Source: Blastococcus tunisiensis (GTDB lineage: Bacteria; Actinomycetota; Actinomycetes; Mycobacteriales; Geodermatophilaceae). From it: 64,000 nt of DNA. Where the stretch lies: the NCBI RefSeq assembly GCF_900112815.1, contig NZ_FOND01000001.1, positions 404,816 to 468,815 on the forward strand, in the 5' to 3' direction. This document shows, in pieces, positions 1-9,014 of this stretch; positions within the stretch are counted from its first letter, which is position 1, and every line of letters begins with the position of its first letter. The notes beneath the pieces are model-generated. The model had not been told where the DNA came from. It was given only the letters and a program-made list of their open reading frames with translations, and did no database searches. A program made the translations under genes and the position numbers.

Positions 1-613
1 GGGTGCCGGTGAACAGGACGAACCGGCCCGGCAGCCCCCGGGAGGTGAGCCACGCGTCGTCGGCCGGCACCGCCTGCGCCCATGCCGGGTCGACGCCCAG
101 GGGGGTGGCGACCACCCGCTCCGCCGGCAGCCCGTAGGCCTCCCGGACCTCGTCGGCGACCGCCCGGCTGGGGGTGACGACGATCGCGGCCGTGTTCCGC
201 AGCGCGCGGGGCACCAGGTCGGTGTACCGCGCCACGGCCGGGGTGACCCACTGCGGGTGACGCAGGTAGGTGAGGTCGTGGACCGTGACCACCGACCGCG
301 CCCGCAGCGACGGGGGCGCCACGAAGTTCGTGGCGTGGAAGACGTCGACGTTCCCGGCGAAGACCTCCACCGGGGGCAGCGGGGTCCGCGCCCACGCGGC
401 CTGCAGCAGCCGTGCGGGCGCGGGCACGTGTCGCCAGGTCACCGCGCTGGGCAGGCCGTCCGGCCGGCCGCCGGCCCGCAGGGTGAACGGCACCGCGCGG
501 GGCCGGTGCCCGAGGTCGGCGAGCCCGGCCAGCAGGCCGCGCACGTACGTCCCGACTCCCGTTGCGGTCCCCAGCAGGGGGGTCCCGTCCACCGCGATCC
601 TCATCGGCACCAT
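1..613 (-). CDS. Glycosyltransferase family 4, partial (C-terminus beyond window)
   Basis: About 204 codons of a GT-B fold glycosyltransferase are visible; the C-terminal nucleotide-sugar domain lies off the left edge. The start is ATG at 613, or the in-frame ATG at 604, which gives MRIAVDGTPLLG. The translation shows the N-terminal acceptor domain of the family: GVGTYVRGLLAGL, DVFHATNFVAPP, TVHDLTYLRHP, then VVTPSRAVADEVRE and a GVDP turn near the domain linker. It is divergent from the next GT4 gene with a gap of only 41 nt, so the two probably share a control region. Such enzymes are cytoplasmic or membrane-associated and build surface glycans. Donor and acceptor cannot be told. Confidence 0.85.
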   Translation of the reverse strand, partial: MVPMRIAVDGTPLLGTATGVGTYVRGLLAGLADLGHRPRAVPFTLRAGGRPDGLPSAVTWRHVPAPARLLQAAWARTPLPPVEVFAGNVDVFHATNFVAPPSLRARSVVTVHDLTYLRHPQWVTPAVARYTDLVPRALRNTAAIVVTPSRAVADEVREAYGLPAERVVATPLGVDPAWAQAVPADDAWLTSRGLPGRFVLFTGT

Positions 614-641
614 CTCAGCACGGGTGCCCGCCGCCGCCGTC

Positions 642-647
642 TAGGGT
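642..647 (+). promoter_or_regulatory. Leaderless -10 box TAGGGT
   Basis: TAGGGT is followed by 7 nt and then GTG at 655, the spacing expected when transcription starts on the start codon. It supports 655 as the start of the downstream glycosyltransferase. Confidence 0.5.
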
Positions 648-654
648 CGGGGCC

Positions 655-1770
655 GTGCGGGTCGCGGTGGTCCTCGAGCAGTGCCTCGCCCCCGTTCCGG
701 GCGGGACGGGCCGCTACTCGGCCGAGGTCGCCGCCGCCCTGGCCGGCCGCCCGGACCTGGCCGTGTCCGGCTGGGTGGCCTGGCACCGCCGTCCCGGGGC
801 CGCCCGGCCGGCCGGCGTGGACGGCCCGCACCGGCTGCCGCTGCCCCGCCGGCCGCTGATCGCCGCCTGGGAGCGTGGCGTGGGTCCGGCGCCCGGGGGC
901 CGGCCGGACGTCGTGCACGCCCCGACCCTGCTCGTGCCGCCCCGGCGCGGGCGGCCCCTGGTGGCCACGATCCACGACGCCGTGCCCTGGACCCACCCGG
1001 AGACGCTGACCCCACGCGGCGTCCGCTGGCATCGCACGATGGCCGAGCGGGTGGCGCGCACGGCCGACGCCGTCGTGGTGCCCACCCGGGCGGTCGCCGA
1101 CGCGCTCCGGGAGCACGTCCGTCCCCGTCGCGTCGAGGTGATCGGGGAGGGCGGGACGGCGGCGCTGCTGGCCCCGCCACCGGACGCCGCCGCCCGAGCG
1201 CAGCGGCTGGCGCTGCCCGCGTCCGGCTACCTGCTCAGCCTCGCGACGATCGAGCCGCGCAAGGGGCTGGACGTGCTGCTCGCCGCCCTGGCGGATCCGG
1301 CGGCACCGGACCTGCCGCTGGTGGTCGTGGGCCAGCCGGGCTGGGGCGGGGTGGACCCGGACGAGGTCGCGGCCGGACTGGGCCTGCCGGCGGGGCGGGT
1401 GCGGGTCATGGGCAGGCTCTCCGACACCGATCTCAGCGTGGCGCTCGCCGGCGCCACGGCGCTCGTGGTGCCCAGCCGGGCCGAGGGCTTCGGGCTCCCC
1501 GTCGTCGAGGGCATGGCGGCGGGCGTGCCGGTGGTCACCTCGGCCGACCCCGCGCTGGTCGAGGTCGGCGGGGCCGCCACCCGGATCGCCGCGACCGGCG
1601 ACGCGGCGGAGCTCGCCCGGGTGCTGCGGGCCGTCGTCGACGACCCGGGGGAGCGGGCCCGCATGTCCGCGGAGGGGCGGCGGCGTGCCTCGCTGTTCAC
1701 CTGGGCGGCGGCTGCGGTAGAACTGGAGAGCCTCTACCGCGACCTGTGCGGCGCGGACCGGCCCGGCTGA
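655..1770 (+). CDS. Glycosyltransferase family 4
   Basis: 371-residue GT-B glycosyltransferase. The N-terminal half has GGTGRYSAEVAAAL (acceptor-domain loop), DVVHAPTLLVPP and ATIHDAVPW. The C-terminal half has LATIEPRKGLDVLL, the donor-binding motif SRAEGFGLPVVEGMAAG with the family's E-x7-E arrangement, and a C-terminal helix ending in TWAAAAVELESLY. The frame is open further upstream, but the GTG at 655 is preferred because it lies 7 nt after TAGGGT and gives a normal N-terminus. It is divergent from another GT4 and followed by a membrane protein gene, which fits a polysaccharide locus. Sugar specificity is unknown. Confidence 0.9.
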   Translation: MRVAVVLEQCLAPVPGGTGRYSAEVAAALAGRPDLAVSGWVAWHRRPGAARPAGVDGPHRLPLPRRPLIAAWERGVGPAPGGRPDVVHAPTLLVPPRRGRPLVATIHDAVPWTHPETLTPRGVRWHRTMAERVARTADAVVVPTRAVADALREHVRPRRVEVIGEGGTAALLAPPPDAAARAQRLALPASGYLLSLATIEPRKGLDVLLAALADPAAPDLPLVVVGQPGWGGVDPDEVAAGLGLPAGRVRVMGRLSDTDLSVALAGATALVVPSRAEGFGLPVVEGMAAGVPVVTSADPALVEVGGAATRIAATGDAAELARVLRAVVDDPGERARMSAEGRRRASLFTWAAAAVELESLYRDLCGADRPG

Positions 1771-1831
1771 CCGGGCCGGGGACCGGACGGGCATCCTCGC
1801 CGTACCGCGGCACACGACGGCCCGCTGACCG

Positions 1832-3709
1832 GTGCACGACGCCGGGCCGGTGGCCGCGCCTCATCCTCGTTGGGAGCCCTGGGTGTCCGTCCCGCTGCTC
1901 GACCGGCCGCCGGACGCCGGTGGTCCTGCCGGGCGTGCTCCCCTCCGGCGCGCGCGGCTGGTCGCGTTCGCCGACCTCACCGTGCTCTCCGGCGTGGCCG
2001 TCTTCGCCGGCTGGTGCGTCTGCTACCTGGTCGCGCTCGCCGGCGTCGCGCCGTCGTCGGTCGCCTTCTGGACCTGGCTGGCGACGGCGCCGCTCGTGGT
2101 GGCGGCCACGGTCCGGTGGCTGCGACCGGTGCTCGCCGGCATCCCCGCGGCCTCGCCGTGGCCCCCGCTGGCGCTCGCCCTGGGCGCGGCCGTCGGGTCC
2201 CTTCTCGTCGTCCGCCCCGACCTCGACGACGCGTCCTACGTCGTCCGCAGCACGTGGATCGCCGCGCACGGCGACGTGCGGGTCGGCGACGTCCTCTTCT
2301 CCGACGGGGCGTGGCCCGGGCTGGCCGCCCAGACGCCCTACCTGCCGTCGATCGAGGCGCTGCTGGGCTGGGTGGCGCGGGTCTCCGGGCTCAGCGCGGG
2401 CACCGTGGTGTACGTCCTGTTCCCGCCCGTCGTGGCCGCGGGCGCCGTCTGGGCGCTGTGGATGCTGCTGCGGGCCTGGGGCGTCCGCCGGCCGGGGGCG
2501 TGCCTGGCCCTGGCGGGGGTCTTCCTGGTGTTCGGCGGGGCGACCGCCGCGTCCTGGGGCAACCTGCACCTGGGGCGGATCTGGCAGGGGAAGGTGGTCT
2601 TCCTCGCGCTGGTCGTCCCGCTGCTCTACGCCGTCGTGGCGGCGCTCTGGAAGGTGGAGGGGGAGCGGGCCCGGCGAGCGGCGCTGCTGGTCACCGCCCT
2701 GCTGGGGGTGGCCTCGGTCGGGCTGACCCCCGCCGCCATCTTCGTCGTCCCCGGCGTGGTGCTGGTCGCGCTGGTCCCCGGGCTGCTGGCCCGGCGCCCG
2801 GCTCTGGCGGGAGCGGCGTTCGCCGCCGGTGCCGGCCCCGCGCTGGCCGCCGGTGCGGTGACCGTCCTCGCCGGCGAGGCGCGCGGCATCGGCCTGGTGG
2901 ACGCGGCCGCGGCGGGCCCCTGGGCGAAGGTGCTGGGGACCGGGATCCCGGCGGCCGTCGTCGTCGTCGCGGCCGTGGTGGTGCTGCTCGGCGGTCTCTG
3001 GCCGCGCTGGTGGTCCGGCGCGGACGCCGCCGGCAGGTGGACCGCGGCGGCGGCCGTCGGCGCCGGCCTGCTGATCGCCGTGCCGGTCCTGTACGACGTC
3101 GCCGTCGCGGTCATGGGCACCGACGCGATCGCCTGGCGGCTGACCTGGATCGTGCCCGTGCCCGCGCTGGTCGGCATGCTCGCGGCGATCCCGGGCGGGC
3201 CGCGGCGGCTGCCCCTCGGGGTGCCGGTCGCGGTCGTCGTCGCGGGCGCTCTCGTCTGGGGCGGGGTGCCGCTGTGGAGCACCACCAACGGCGCCCGGCT
3301 CGCTCCCGCCGAGTGGAAGATCTCCCCGGCCCATCTCAAGATGGCCCGGTGGGTCGCGGCCCAGGAGCCGGCGGGCAGGGTGGCCGCGCCCGTGGAGTCC
3401 ACCGCCGCGCTCGGCGTCGTCACCGCCGACGTCCGCCGGGTCGGCTCGCGGCCGGCGTACATGGCCGACTACGCGGACCTCCCCGGGGCGCAGATGGCGG
3501 AGCGGGGCGTGCTGCAGCGGTTGGCGGACGGCGGTGCGGCGCCCGCCGACCTGGCCGCCGCGCCCGCCGCGCTGACCGCCCTCGACGTGCAGATCGTCTG
3601 CACGTTCGCCGATGCGGTCCCGCTGCTGGACCTGCTGGGCGCCGAGGGCTACGAGCAGCGGTTCTCCAACGGCGCCCTGACCTGCGTCGAGCGCCGGGCG
3701 GCGGGGTGA
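1832..3709 (+). CDS. Polytopic membrane protein of a surface-polysaccharide locus
   Basis: 625 residues with about a dozen hydrophobic segments (for example LTVLSGVAVFAGWCVCYLVAL and AAVVVVAAVVVLLGGLW). After the first segments comes an extracytoplasmic-looking loop with paired aspartates (DLDDASYVVRSTWIAAHGD), the sort of acidic loop seen in GT-C glycosyltransferases and related membrane enzymes. A soluble C-terminal domain of about 120 residues follows (KMARWVAAQEPAGRV...). I cannot assign a family with certainty; large actinobacterial DUF6077/DUF6541-like proteins look similar. The GTG at 1832 is the longest reasonable start; GTG at 1883 (VSVPLLDRPPD) is an alternative. It ends 1 nt from the convergent rmlA. 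Confidence 0.7.
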   Translation: MHDAGPVAAPHPRWEPWVSVPLLDRPPDAGGPAGRAPLRRARLVAFADLTVLSGVAVFAGWCVCYLVALAGVAPSSVAFWTWLATAPLVVAATVRWLRPVLAGIPAASPWPPLALALGAAVGSLLVVRPDLDDASYVVRSTWIAAHGDVRVGDVLFSDGAWPGLAAQTPYLPSIEALLGWVARVSGLSAGTVVYVLFPPVVAAGAVWALWMLLRAWGVRRPGACLALAGVFLVFGGATAASWGNLHLGRIWQGKVVFLALVVPLLYAVVAALWKVEGERARRAALLVTALLGVASVGLTPAAIFVVPGVVLVALVPGLLARRPALAGAAFAAGAGPALAAGAVTVLAGEARGIGLVDAAAAGPWAKVLGTGIPAAVVVVAAVVVLLGGLWPRWWSGADAAGRWTAAAAVGAGLLIAVPVLYDVAVAVMGTDAIAWRLTWIVPVPALVGMLAAIPGGPRRLPLGVPVAVVVAGALVWGGVPLWSTTNGARLAPAEWKISPAHLKMARWVAAQEPAGRVAAPVESTAALGVVTADVRRVGSRPAYMADYADLPGAQMAERGVLQRLADGGAAPADLAAAPAALTALDVQIVCTFADAVPLLDLLGAEGYEQRFSNGALTCVERRAAG

Positions 3710-3710
3710 C

Positions 3711-4589
3711 TCAGGCGGGCGGGCCGGACTCCGAGAGCAGCCGCAGCAGGTAGTCGCCGTACCCGCTCTTCTGCAGCGGCCGGGCGAGGGCCGCGAGCTG
3801 GTCGTCGTCGATGAAGCCGCGACGCCAGGCGATCTCCTCGATGCAGCCGATCTTCCAGCCCTGCCGCTCCTCGACGACCTGCACGAACTCGGCCGCCTGC
3901 ATCATCGACACGTGCGTGCCGGTGTCGAGCCACGCGGTGCCGCGGGGGAGCACGGTGACCGTCAGCTGCCCGCGCCGCAGGTACTCGTCGTTGACGGCGG
4001 TGATCTCCAGCTCGCCGCGGGCGCTCGGCTGGATCTTGGCGGCGATGTCGACCACCTGGTTGTCGTAGAAGTACAGCCCGGGCACCGCGTAGTTGCTCTT
4101 GGGCTCGGCCGGCTTCTCCTCGATGGAGATGACCCGGCCGGCCGCGTCGAACTCCACGACGCCGTAGTCGGTGGGGTTGGCCACGTGGTAGGCGAAGACG
4201 TGCCCGCCCTGGGGGTCGGTGTTCGCGCGGAGGCTCTCGCCCAGCCCCGTCCCGTAGAAGATGTTGTCGCCCAGGACGAGGGCGACCGGCTGGTCGCCGA
4301 TGAACTCCGCCCCGATGACGAACGCCTGGGCCAGGCCCTCGGGGCGCGGCTGGACGGCGTAGCTGATCTCGATGCCGACGTCCGAGCCGTCGCCGAGCAG
4401 CCGCTGGAAGCCCGCCTGGTCCTCCGGCGTGGTGATGACCAGGACCTCGCGGATCCCCGCATTCATCAGCAGGGACAGCGGGTAGTAGACCATCGGCTTG
4501 TCGTAGATCGGCATCAGCTGCTTGCTGATCGCCTTGGTGATCGGGTAGAGCCGCGTCCCGCTGCCGCCGGCCAAGATGATCCCTCGCAT
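3711..4589 (-). CDS. rmlA: Glucose-1-phosphate thymidylyltransferase
   Basis: 292 residues, the usual RmlA length. It makes dTDP-glucose from glucose-1-phosphate and dTTP, the first step to dTDP-L-rhamnose. Motifs: nucleotide-binding [18 protein letters not shown] at the N-terminus, [18 protein letters not shown] with the metal-binding Asp, [10 protein letters not shown], and the C-terminal WLDTGT. The ATG at 4589 sits 6 nt after a TAGGCT box, indicating a leaderless transcript. rmlC lies at 19779-20384; rmlB and rmlD are not in the window. A convergent membrane protein gene ends next to its stop. Confidence 0.97.
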   Translation of the reverse strand: MRGIILAGGSGTRLYPITKAISKQLMPIYDKPMVYYPLSLLMNAGIREVLVITTPEDQAGFQRLLGDGSDVGIEISYAVQPRPEGLAQAFVIGAEFIGDQPVALVLGDNIFYGTGLGESLRANTDPQGGHVFAYHVANPTDYGVVEFDAAGRVISIEEKPAEPKSNYAVPGLYFYDNQVVDIAAKIQPSARGELEITAVNDEYLRRGQLTVTVLPRGTAWLDTGTHVSMMQAAEFVQVVEERQGWKIGCIEEIAWRRGFIDDDQLAALARPLQKSGYGDYLLRLLSESGPPA

Positions 4590-4595
4590 CGGCTC

Positions 4596-4601
4596 AGCCT
4601 A
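4596..4601 (-). promoter_or_regulatory. Leaderless -10 box TAGGCT for rmlA
   Basis: Read on the minus strand, TAGGCT-N6-ATG places the transcription start at the rmlA ATG (4589). Confidence 0.5.
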
Positions 4602-4618
4602 TCGGCGCCGCCGGCCGG

Positions 4619-5383
4619 CTACTTGATCCGACGGTAGGCGGCCAGGATGAGCGCGTTGTGGGCCTTGTGCGCGGCGGACAGCGCCCGCGAGGAGGTGTGC
4701 CGGCGGAACGTCAGGTAGTCCTCGTCGAGCATCTGCTCGTAGAGGCTGCCGCTCTTGGACGCGTCGTGGATCCGGAAGCCGCACATCGGCCGGTCGATCT
4801 TCCCGGGGCGCCCGGTGGTGAGGAGCCGCAGCCACCAGTCGTAGTCCATCGTGTAGTGCAGCGACTCGTCGAGGTAGCCGAGCTCGTCGTGGACGGAGCG
4901 GCGCCAGAACGTGGCCGGCTGCACGATGCCGTTGGCCAGGCCGAGGTACGCCGAGGGCCCGAACCGGCGCAGGACCTGCTTGTAGGTGCGCACCGGGCGC
5001 TGGATGGGCGTGCCGTCGACGTCGACGATCACGCCGTCGCCGGTGACCCAGGTGGCCTCGGGGTGGGCCGCGAAGTACTCGCCCACGGCCTGCAGGGCAC
5101 CGGGCAGCAGGTAGTCGTCGGAGTTCAGCCAGCAGATGACGTCGCCGGTCGCCCGCCGCAGCCCCTTGTTGATGGCCTCGGTCTGGCCCGAGTCGGCCTC
5201 CGAGACGACGACGAGGTCGTCGCCGTACCGCTTCAGCACCTCGAGGGTGTCGTCGGTGGACAGCCCGTCGTAGACGATGTGCTCCAGGTTCGGGTAGTGC
5301 TGGTCGCGGACCGAGTCCACGGCCTGCTCGATGAACCGGGCCTGGTTGAACGTGGGGGTCACGACGCTGATCGACGGAAGCAC
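4619..5383 (-). CDS. Glycosyltransferase family 2
   Basis: 254-residue GT-A glycosyltransferase: SISVVTPTFNQARFIEQAV at the N-terminus, DGLSTDDTLEVL, the DxD-type region WLNSDDYLLPGAL, then TFWRRSVHDELGYLDESL and DYDWWLRLL, which usually carry acceptor and catalytic residues. The GTG at 5383 (VLPSISVV) is chosen because the longer frame up to 5479 adds a Pro/Arg-rich stretch unlike the family. It lies 29 nt upstream of rmlA on the same strand, but rmlA seems to have its own promoter. The product is cytoplasmic or membrane-associated and probably adds a sugar to the surface glycan; the sugar is unknown. Confidence 0.88.
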   Translation of the reverse strand: MLPSISVVTPTFNQARFIEQAVDSVRDQHYPNLEHIVYDGLSTDDTLEVLKRYGDDLVVVSEADSGQTEAINKGLRRATGDVICWLNSDDYLLPGALQAVGEYFAAHPEATWVTGDGVIVDVDGTPIQRPVRTYKQVLRRFGPSAYLGLANGIVQPATFWRRSVHDELGYLDESLHYTMDYDWWLRLLTTGRPGKIDRPMCGFRIHDASKSGSLYEQMLDEDYLTFRRHTSSRALSAAHKAHNALILAAYRRIK

Positions 5384-5780
5384 CTGAGAACCTGCCTGTG
5401 CGTTGCGGGAGGGGCGGGCCGCCCCGGGCGGGTGCGCCCGGGAGGCCCCGGAAGTCTCCCAGACGGAGGGTCGGGGCACCGCCCGGAGGCGGCCGCGCGG
5501 GCGGCTGTGCGCGGCCGCTGGGGCGGCTGTGGCCAGTGGTGCTGCGGTGCCCGCGGTCGGCCGCGAGGCAGCCGGCGGCGGGCTGTGTCACGGTACTGTG
5601 ACGGACGGGTCCGACGGCCGTGCGGCCGCGGGCCAGGACGGGCCGGGTGGTCGATCCGGAGGGGACTCCGGGACACGGCGCCACGGGCCCGTCACGACCG
5701 TCCGTGGTGCCCGTTACCGCCGCCCGTCGATGGATGCCTTCCTCGACGTCCACCACCCGAGAGCCAGGAGTTCGGACCGG
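5384..5780. other. Divergent control region between GT2 and the colitose operon
   Basis: 397 nt without a convincing gene. It holds the 5587-5602 palindrome and the candidate start points for both divergent units, implying leaders of about 175-200 nt on each side. Arg/Pro/Gly-rich frames here look non-coding. Confidence 0.5.
5587..5602. promoter_or_regulatory. Near-perfect palindrome overlapping divergent -10 boxes
   Basis: GTCACGGTACTGTGAC has inverted arms GTCAC/GTGAC around a GTAC centre, with one mismatched pair. It contains TACTGT on the plus strand (5594-5599) and TACCGT on the minus strand (5590-5595), both TANNNT boxes. A dimeric regulator bound here would cover both divergent promoters. 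No regulator for it is identified. Confidence 0.4.
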
Positions 5781-6698
5781 ATGCGCCTCTTGATCACCGG
5801 AGGGAGGGGCATGGTCGGGAGCAATCTCGTCCGGGGCCTCTCCGAAGCCCACGAGGTCCAGGCGCCCGGCCGGGACACCTTCGACCTCCTCGACGCCCGG
5901 AGCGTGCAGGAGACGGTCAGCCGGCTGGCTCCGGACCTGATCATCCACGCGGCCGGCCGGGTCGGCGGGATCGCGGCCAACGCCGCGGCGAACGCGCTGT
6001 TCCTGTACGAGAACACGATGATGGGCCTCAACGTGCTGGAGGCGGCCCGGCTGGCCGGCGTCCCGCGGGTGCTCAACCTCGGCAGCAGCTGCATCTACCC
6101 GAAGGACCGGGACGAGCAGCTCCGCGAGGACGACCTGCACACCGGCCCGCTCGAGCCCACCAACGAGGGGTACGCGGTCGCCAAGATCGCCGTCCTCAAG
6201 TACGCGGCGATGCTGCGCAACGACGACCCGCGCTGCGACTACAAGACGGCCATCCCGTGCAACCTGTACGGCCCGGGCGACCACTTCGAGCCGCCCCGCA
6301 GCCACATGGTGCCCTCGGCCATCCGCAAGATCGACGACGCCCGCCGGGCCGGCGATGCCGAGGTGGAGATCTGGGGCGACGGCACCGCCCGCCGCGAGTT
6401 CATGTACGTCGGTGACCTCGTCGACTTCGTGGGGCACGCGATCGAGCGGTGGGACACCCTGCCCCCGCTGGTGAACGTCGGCCTGGGGCACGACTACACG
6501 ATCAACGAGTACTACGCCGAGATCGCCGACGTCGTCGGGTGGGGCGGGACGTTCGTCCACGACACGTCCAAGCTGGTCGGCATGAAGCGCAAGCTGCTGT
6601 CGGTGGACCTGGCGGATGCGTGGGGCTGGAAGGCCCCGACGTCCCTGACCGACGGCCTGCGGCGCACCTACGAGCACTACCTGGAGACGGCCCGATGA
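5781..6698 (+). CDS. GDP-L-fucose-synthase-like epimerase/reductase, probable GDP-L-colitose synthase
   Basis: 305-residue extended SDR of the Fcl/WcaG/ColC group. It has the NADPH-binding loop TGGRGMVGS, SER-type triad residues in GSSCIYPK (Ser103) and YAVAK (Tyr131, Lys135), and the epimerase pair Cys104 and His175 (SHMVP) known from GDP-fucose synthase. Alone it would be called Fcl: 3,5-epimerisation and 4-reduction of GDP-4-keto-6-deoxymannose. The next gene is a ColD-type 3-dehydratase, and ColC, the enzyme after ColD, is an Fcl homologue, so C5-epimerisation and C4-reduction of the 3-deoxy intermediate is more likely. The ATG at 5781 is preferred over the in-frame ATG at 5730. It overlaps the next gene by ATGA. 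Confidence 0.85.
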   Translation: MRLLITGGRGMVGSNLVRGLSEAHEVQAPGRDTFDLLDARSVQETVSRLAPDLIIHAAGRVGGIAANAAANALFLYENTMMGLNVLEAARLAGVPRVLNLGSSCIYPKDRDEQLREDDLHTGPLEPTNEGYAVAKIAVLKYAAMLRNDDPRCDYKTAIPCNLYGPGDHFEPPRSHMVPSAIRKIDDARRAGDAEVEIWGDGTARREFMYVGDLVDFVGHAIERWDTLPPLVNVGLGHDYTINEYYAEIADVVGWGGTFVHDTSKLVGMKRKLLSVDLADAWGWKAPTSLTDGLRRTYEHYLETAR

Positions 6699-7885
6699 GC
6701 GCCACGCCCCGTTACCCCCTCGCCACGAGCTCCTGGGTGGCGGACGAGTACGCCGCCCTGGCGCGGGTGACCGCGAGCGGGCGGTTCTCCATGGGCCCGG
6801 AGGTCCGGGCCGCCGAGCGGCAGTTCGCCGACTTCCTCGGCGCCCGGCACACCGTGATGGTGAACTCCGGCAGCTCGGCGAACCTGCTCATGGTCGGTGC
6901 GCTCATGTACCGCTCCGAGGGTGCCCTCGCCCCGGGCGACGAGGTCCTGGTGCCGGCCGTCTCCTGGCCGACGACGTACTACCCGCTGCACCAGTACGGC
7001 CTGCGGCAGGTGTTCGTCGACGTCGACCTCGACACGCTCAACTACGACCTGGACGCGCTCGCGGCGGCGGTCACCGACCGCACCCGCGCGGTGATGACGG
7101 TCAACCTGCTGGGCAACCCCAACGACTTCGACCGGCTGCAGGCGTTCTGCGACGAGCGCGGGCTGCTGCTCATCGAGGACAACTGCGAGTCCCTCGGGGC
7201 CACCTACAACGGGCGCCAGGCCGGCACGTTCGGCCAGATGGGCACCTACAGCTCGTTCTTCTCCCACCACATCTCCACGATGGAGGGTGGGTACATCAGC
7301 ACCGACGACGACGAGCTGCACCACCTGCTGCTGGCGCTGCGCGCGCACGGCTGGACGCGGGACCTGCCCGAGGAGAACCTGATCGGCGGGCGGAAGAACC
7401 CGGACCCGTTCATGGAGTCCTTCCACTTCTTCCTGCCCGGGTACAACGTGCGCCCCATCGAGATGGAGGCCGCCCTCGCCCAGGTGCAGGTGGCCCGGCT
7501 GCCGGAGTTCATCGAGGGACGGCGGCGCAACGCCCGCACGTTCCTCGAGGTCGTCGGCCAGTACCCGCAGCTGCGCCCGCAGCGCGAGACCGGCGAGAGC
7601 AGCTGGTTCGGCTTCTCGATGATCGTCGACCCGGGCGCCGGCGTCGACCGCCGGACGGTGCTGGACGCCCTCGACGCGGCCGGGGTGGAGTACCGGCCGA
7701 TCGTGGCCGGCAACTTCACCCGGCAGCCGGTGCTCAAGCACCTGGACCACCGCATCTCCGGGGAGCTGAAGAACGCCGAGGTCGTCAACGACCACGGCTT
7801 CTTCGTCGGCAACCAGGAGAAGGACCTCACCCGCGAGCTCGCCGTCCTCGACGAGGCCCTCGGCCGCTGCCTGGACCGCCGGTAG
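6695..7885 (+). CDS. colD: GDP-4-keto-6-deoxy-D-mannose 3-dehydratase (ColD-type PLP enzyme)
   Basis: 396 residues, fold type I PLP enzyme of the DegT/DnrJ/EryC1 family. The usual Schiff-base Lys is replaced by His: [15 protein letters not shown], His191, the position of His188 in E. coli ColD. The whole length resembles ColD ([74 protein letters not shown]). ColD removes the C3 hydroxyl of GDP-4-keto-6-deoxymannose using PLP/PMP and glutamate. Neighbours supply its substrate (gmd) and the next step. The start overlaps the upstream stop (ATGA), so translation is probably coupled. A GDP-perosamine-type aminotransferase is excluded if the His is real. Confidence 0.93.
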   Translation: MSATPRYPLATSSWVADEYAALARVTASGRFSMGPEVRAAERQFADFLGARHTVMVNSGSSANLLMVGALMYRSEGALAPGDEVLVPAVSWPTTYYPLHQYGLRQVFVDVDLDTLNYDLDALAAAVTDRTRAVMTVNLLGNPNDFDRLQAFCDERGLLLIEDNCESLGATYNGRQAGTFGQMGTYSSFFSHHISTMEGGYISTDDDELHHLLLALRAHGWTRDLPEENLIGGRKNPDPFMESFHFFLPGYNVRPIEMEAALAQVQVARLPEFIEGRRRNARTFLEVVGQYPQLRPQRETGESSWFGFSMIVDPGAGVDRRTVLDALDAAGVEYRPIVAGNFTRQPVLKHLDHRISGELKNAEVVNDHGFFVGNQEKDLTRELAVLDEALGRCLDRR

Positions 7886-7934
7886 CCCTCCGGCTCCCCA
7901 CCCTCAGACCACCACGGGACCAAGGAAGACACTC

Positions 7935-8948
7935 ATGACCAAGAAGGCTCTGATCACCGGTATCACCGGTCAGGACGGTTCGTACCTGGCCGAGCTCCTG
8001 CTCGAGAAGGGCTACGACGTCCACGGCATCGTGCGCCGCTCGTCGAGCTTCAACACCGAGCGCCTGGACCCGATCTTCCAGGACCCGCACGACAGCGACC
8101 GCCACCTGTTCCTGCACTACGGGGACCTCAACGACGGCGTCAACCTGATCAACCTGATCCGCGAGATCAACCCCGACGAGGTCTACAACCTCGGCGCCCA
8201 GTCGCACGTGCGGGTCTCGTTCGACCAGCCGGTGTTCACCGGCGACGTCACCGGCATCGCCGCCATGCGGCTGCTGGAGGCCATCCGCTCGGCCGGCGTC
8301 GAGACCAAGATCTACCAGGCGTCGTCGTCGGAGATGTTCGGCGCCACCCCGCCCCCGCAGGCCGAGGACACGCCGTTCTACCCGCGCAGCCCCTACGGCG
8401 TGGCCAAGGTCTACGCCTACTGGGCGACCAAGAACTACCGCGAGGCCTACGGCATGTTCGCGGTGAACGGCATCCTCTTCAACCACGAGTCGCCCCGCCG
8501 TGGCGAGACGTTCGTGACCCGCAAGGTCACCCGGGCGGTCGCGCGGATCAAGGCCGGGCTGCAGCCCGCCCTGCACATGGGGAACCTGGACGCCGTCCGC
8601 GACTGGGGCTACGCGCCCGAGTACGTCGAGGGCATGTGGCGGATGCTCCAGCACGACACCCCGCAGGACTTCGTCCTGGCGACCGGCACCGCGTACTCGG
8701 TCAAGGACTTCGTCCGGATGGCGTTCGAGCACGCGGACCTGGAGTGGGAGAAGTACGTCAAGCACGACGAGCGCTACGAGCGGCCCACCGAGGTCGACGC
8801 GCTGATCGGCGACGCCTCCAAGGCCGAGCGCGAGCTGGGCTGGGTGCCGAAGGTGCTGCCCCCGGACCTGGTCAAGATCATGGTCGACGCCGACATCCAG
8901 CAGCTGGACGACGAGCGGTCCGGCCGCAAGGTGCGCATCGACCACTGA
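7935..8948 (+). CDS. gmd: GDP-mannose 4,6-dehydratase
   Basis: 337-residue extended SDR converting GDP-D-mannose to GDP-4-keto-6-deoxy-D-mannose. Motifs: [16 protein letters not shown] (NADP-binding), [25 protein letters not shown] with the catalytic Ser/Glu, and the Tyr-Lys pair in [25 protein letters not shown] and [10 protein letters not shown] are hallmarks of Gmd. SD-like AAGGAAG precedes the ATG. It is last in the colC-like/colD/gmd operon, 49 nt after colD, and ends in a strong hairpin. It feeds ColD; the GDP-mannose comes from manA, manB and manC in this window. Confidence 0.97.
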   Translation: MTKKALITGITGQDGSYLAELLLEKGYDVHGIVRRSSSFNTERLDPIFQDPHDSDRHLFLHYGDLNDGVNLINLIREINPDEVYNLGAQSHVRVSFDQPVFTGDVTGIAAMRLLEAIRSAGVETKIYQASSSEMFGATPPPQAEDTPFYPRSPYGVAKVYAYWATKNYREAYGMFAVNGILFNHESPRRGETFVTRKVTRAVARIKAGLQPALHMGNLDAVRDWGYAPEYVEGMWRMLQHDTPQDFVLATGTAYSVKDFVRMAFEHADLEWEKYVKHDERYERPTEVDALIGDASKAERELGWVPKVLPPDLVKIMVDADIQQLDDERSGRKVRIDH

Positions 8949-8964
8949 GTTCCCGCACGATCCC

Positions 8965-9003
8965 CGACGGGGCCCGCGACCACACCGGTCGCGGGCCCCG
9001 TCG
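8965..9003. terminator. Bidirectional hairpin terminator
   Basis: Perfect 17-bp inverted repeat (arms 8965-8981 and 8987-9003) with a 5-nt loop, between the convergent gmd and epimerase genes. There is no U-tract, as is common in actinobacteria. Confidence 0.75.
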
Positions 9004-9014
9004 GCGTTGCACGA

